This document shows positions 35,655-38,224 of a stretch of DNA of 38,224 bases, piece after piece. The stretch spans positions 1-38,224 of the forward strand of contig CACJGD010000008.1 in NCBI GenBank assembly GCA_902592935.1, read 5' to 3'. Position 1 is the stretch's first letter. The number at the start of each line of letters is the position of its first letter. The position numbers and the translations under genes are program-made. Source of the DNA: an uncultured Pelagibacteraceae bacterium. Its GTDB lineage: Bacteria > Pseudomonadota > Alphaproteobacteria > Pelagibacterales > Pelagibacteraceae. The notes below the pieces were generated by a model, which made no database searches, was not told the origin of the DNA, and worked only from the letters and a program-made list of their open reading frames with translations.

Positions 35655-38224
35655 ATGTCTTCATCAAAAAATCTTGATTTCGAAAAAACTTCATTTTTAA
35701 ATAAGTCTAATAGTGCATTTATAGAAGAGATGTATTTAAAATTTGTTAATAAAGATGCAGATCTTCCAGAAAGTTGGGCAAATTATTTTGAGGGAATTGG
35801 CGAAGAATTAAATGTAATAGCTAAAGAAATTAATGGTCCATCTTGGGGACCTGCTAAAAAAAAAATTGACATTGATGAATTACAAAAAAAAATAGAAGAA
35901 CAAGATACAAGTGATTTTGATAATATCAAATTAGACACTTCAGAAAAATTTAACTTTCAATTACTTGCTGACTCAAATAAGGATTCAATAAGTGCTGTAG
36001 CATTAATTAGAGCATATAGATTAAGAGGACATTTATTAGCAGATCTTGATCCTTTAGAAATGAGAGAGTCAGAGTATTTAGACGAACTTCATCCAGATTT
36101 TTATGGTTTCAAAAAAGAAAATTATGATAAGAAAATTTTTCTAAATGGTGTAATTAACCGTAAGTATGCAAACATAAGAGAAATACTTAAGTTTATGAAG
36201 AAGACCTATTGTGGAAAAATAGGTTATGAGTTCATGCATATTTCAAATCCAGCTGAAAGAAAGTGGTTTAGAGACAGAATAGAGCAAGATAAAAATGCGC
36301 TTCAATTTACAAAAAATGGTAAAGAAGCAATTTTAAATAAATTAGTTCAGGCAGAGGGATTTGAAAAATTTTTAGCTACCAAGTATGTGGGAACAAAAAG
36401 GTTTGGTTTAGATGGTGGCGAAAGTTTAATACCTGCTCTTGAACAAATAATAAAAATTGGTGGTCAAAATAATATTAAAGAAGTTAAAATAGGCATGTCT
36501 CATAGAGGCAGACTTAATGTTTTGGCAAATGTTTTACAAAAATCCTACAAAAGAATTTTTAATGAATTTGCTGGTGAGTTTAGTTCTGACACTGAAGATG
36601 GCGCTGGAGATGTAAAATATCATCTTGGAGCATCATCTGACAGGGAATTTGATGGAAACTCAGTACATGTAAGTTTAACAGATAATCCTTCTCATTTGGA
36701 AGCTGTTAACCCAGTTGTTTTAGGACAGACGAGAGCCAAACAATTTTTCCACAAAGACCGTGAAAGAAATAAAGTTATCCCTATTCTTATTCATGGGGAT
36801 GCAGCTTTTGCAGGCCAAGGAGTTGTGGCAGAATGTTTTGCAATGTCTGGACTGCCAGGACACAACACTGGAGGAACAATTCATATAATTGTTAATAATC
36901 AGATAGGATTTACTACTAGTCCAAGATTTGCTAGGTCTTCACCTTATCCATCTGATGTTGCGAAAATGGTAGAGGCACCAATTCTTCATGTTAACGGAGA
37001 TGATCCAGAAGCAGTTGTTTATGCGACCAGAATAGCAACAGAATTTAGATTAAAATTTAATAGAGACGTAGTAGTAGATTTAATTTGTTATAGAAGATTT
37101 GGACATAACGAGGGAGATGAGCCTTCATTTACTCAACCTTTAATGTATAAAAAAATTAAATCTCACCCCAGTGTTTACAAAATTTATGGAAATAAATTGG
37201 TAAACGAAAAATCTATATCTCAAGAATTACTAAATCAAAATGTTAAATCATTTAAGGATTTACTTGATGAACAATATAAAAGCGCAAAAGATTATAAACC
37301 TAAAATAGAATGGTTTGAGGGAACGTGGTCAAGATATAAGCCTGAAAGAGGTAAAGATAAAAGAGGTATAACAGGTTATGACGAAAATAAATTAAAAATA
37401 ATTTCAAATAAAATAAATAGTATCCCTGATGAAAAAAATATTCACAAGACTATCACTAAAATATTTAATGCCAGAAAAGAAAGTATAGAAAAAGGTACTG
37501 GTATTGATTGGTCTTCAGCAGAGGCTTTAGCGTTTGGATCTTTGCTCGAAGAGGGATATCCAGTTAGACTTGTAGGACAAGATTCTGGAAGAGGGACATT
37601 CAGTCAAAGACATTCTGTGTTGAGAAATCAAATAGATAATTCTAGGTACATTCCTCTTAATAATATTTCTAATAATCAAAATCAATTTGAAGTAGTTGAT
37701 AGTTTTTTGTCTGAACTTGCAGTTTTGGGCTTTGAATACGGTTATAGTCTAGTAGAGCCAAATACCCTTACTCTTTGGGAGGCACAATTTGGTGACTTTG
37801 CAAATGGTGCTCAAGTAGTAATTGATCAATTTATTGCATCTGGTGAGAGAAAATGGAATAGAGCTTCTGGTATAGTAATGTTATTGCCTCATGGATATGA
37901 AGGACAAGGACCAGAGCATTCATCAGCAAGGCTAGAAAGATTTTTGCAACTTTGCTCTAACGATAATATGCAAGTAATGAACTGCACAACTCCAGCAAAT
38001 TATTTTCATGCTTTAAGAAGACAAATGCATAGGAATTTCAGAAAGCCACTAGTCATAATGACACCAAAATCCTTATTAAGGAATAAATATTGTGTTTCAA
38101 ATTTGGAAGATTTTAACAAAAAAAATACTTTCCATAGAGTTTTGTGGGACCATGCTATTGATCCCAAGTCTAAAGGATTTATAAAACTCAAAGAAAGCTC
38201 AAATATTAAAAAAGTAATTCTTTG
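35655..38224 (+). CDS. sucA: 2-oxoglutarate dehydrogenase E1 component, 3' end outside the window
   Basis: Thiamine diphosphate-dependent decarboxylase of the 2-oxoglutarate dehydrogenase complex. The frame opens at ATG 35655 (MSSSKNLDFEKT, then NSAFIEEMYLKF, as in other SucA N-termini) and stays open to the last base, giving 856 visible codons of a protein usually near 930-980. Motifs include GMSHRGRLNVLANV, DNPSHLEAVNPVV, GDAAFAGQG, YRRFGHNEGDEPSFTQP, LVGQDSGRGTFSQRH and LPHGYEGQGPEHSSAR. The missing part is the last tenth. sucB would be expected next. It extends the TCA block sdhCDAB-mmsA-mdh-sucCD. Confidence 0.96.
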   Translation, partial: MSSSKNLDFEKTSFLNKSNSAFIEEMYLKFVNKDADLPESWANYFEGIGEELNVIAKEINGPSWGPAKKKIDIDELQKKIEEQDTSDFDNIKLDTSEKFNFQLLADSNKDSISAVALIRAYRLRGHLLADLDPLEMRESEYLDELHPDFYGFKKENYDKKIFLNGVINRKYANIREILKFMKKTYCGKIGYEFMHISNPAERKWFRDRIEQDKNALQFTKNGKEAILNKLVQAEGFEKFLATKYVGTKRFGLDGGESLIPALEQIIKIGGQNNIKEVKIGMSHRGRLNVLANVLQKSYKRIFNEFAGEFSSDTEDGAGDVKYHLGASSDREFDGNSVHVSLTDNPSHLEAVNPVVLGQTRAKQFFHKDRERNKVIPILIHGDAAFAGQGVVAECFAMSGLPGHNTGGTIHIIVNNQIGFTTSPRFARSSPYPSDVAKMVEAPILHVNGDDPEAVVYATRIATEFRLKFNRDVVVDLICYRRFGHNEGDEPSFTQPLMYKKIKSHPSVYKIYGNKLVNEKSISQELLNQNVKSFKDLLDEQYKSAKDYKPKIEWFEGTWSRYKPERGKDKRGITGYDENKLKIISNKINSIPDEKNIHKTITKIFNARKESIEKGTGIDWSSAEALAFGSLLEEGYPVRLVGQDSGRGTFSQRHSVLRNQIDNSRYIPLNNISNNQNQFEVVDSFLSELAVLGFEYGYSLVEPNTLTLWEAQFGDFANGAQVVIDQFIASGERKWNRASGIVMLLPHGYEGQGPEHSSARLERFLQLCSNDNMQVMNCTTPANYFHALRRQMHRNFRKPLVIMTPKSLLRNKYCVSNLEDFNKKNTFHRVLWDHAIDPKSKGFIKLKESSNIKKVIL

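Noticed and set aside
1..38224. CRISPR array, prophage, insertion sequence or tRNA genes
   Set aside because: I saw no spaced direct repeats, transposase or phage genes, terminal inverted repeats or cloverleaf-like sequences. The only tandem repeats are the coding ones in rpsP and rplS.

Overview
The window is a low-GC, extremely compact bacterial chromosome segment that looks like a marine SAR11 alphaproteobacterium (Candidatus Pelagibacter or a close relative). The evidence is very AT-rich codon use, intergenic gaps mostly under 40 nt, two TRAP transporters with Tat-exported binding proteins, an alphaproteobacterial LDH-like malate dehydrogenase, a structured RNA leader in front of ffh, and a DMSP demethylation cluster (dmdC-dmdB-hydrolase-dmdA).

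Layout. Position 1-875 is the 3' part of a 3-hydroxyisobutyrate dehydrogenase. Positions 900-5688 hold TRAP operon 1 (dctP, hairpin, dctQ, dctM, amidase and a 58-residue membrane protein). Positions 5700-13323 hold TRAP operon 2 (dctP, hairpin, an enlarged dctQ, a dctM with a long coiled-coil tail, an MFS permease, a membrane-anchored alpha/beta hydrolase and a secreted protein of unknown function). Two genes, dapF-ftsY, lie on the minus strand (13316-15057). From about 15.1 kb to the right edge 21 genes run on the plus strand with no gap over 39 nt: ffh-rpsP-trmD-rplS, leuCDB, the dmd cluster, asd, sdhCDAB, mmsA, mdh, sucCD and a sucA that runs off the edge.

How the genes work together. The right half joins dissimilation to the TCA cycle: DmdA removes a methyl group from DMSP, DmdB makes the CoA thioester, DmdC oxidises it, and nearby genes give a near-complete succinyl-CoA to oxaloacetate section plus methylmalonate-semialdehyde dehydrogenase. 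The left half is uptake: two paralogous TRAP systems for organic acid-like solutes, one beside an amidase.

Most notable: the two TRAP leaders align without gaps and share three sequence islands, including a perfect palindrome; the second DctM carries an extra C-terminal region of about 330 residues; SdhD has no histidine at all, so it lacks the usual heme b ligand; S16 and L19 both carry repetitive Ala/Pro/Lys/Glu tails; rimM is missing from its usual place; an uncharacterised hydrolase is translationally coupled to dmdA; and ffh has a multi-hairpin RNA leader, which I recall as a previously described cis-regulatory motif of this lineage.
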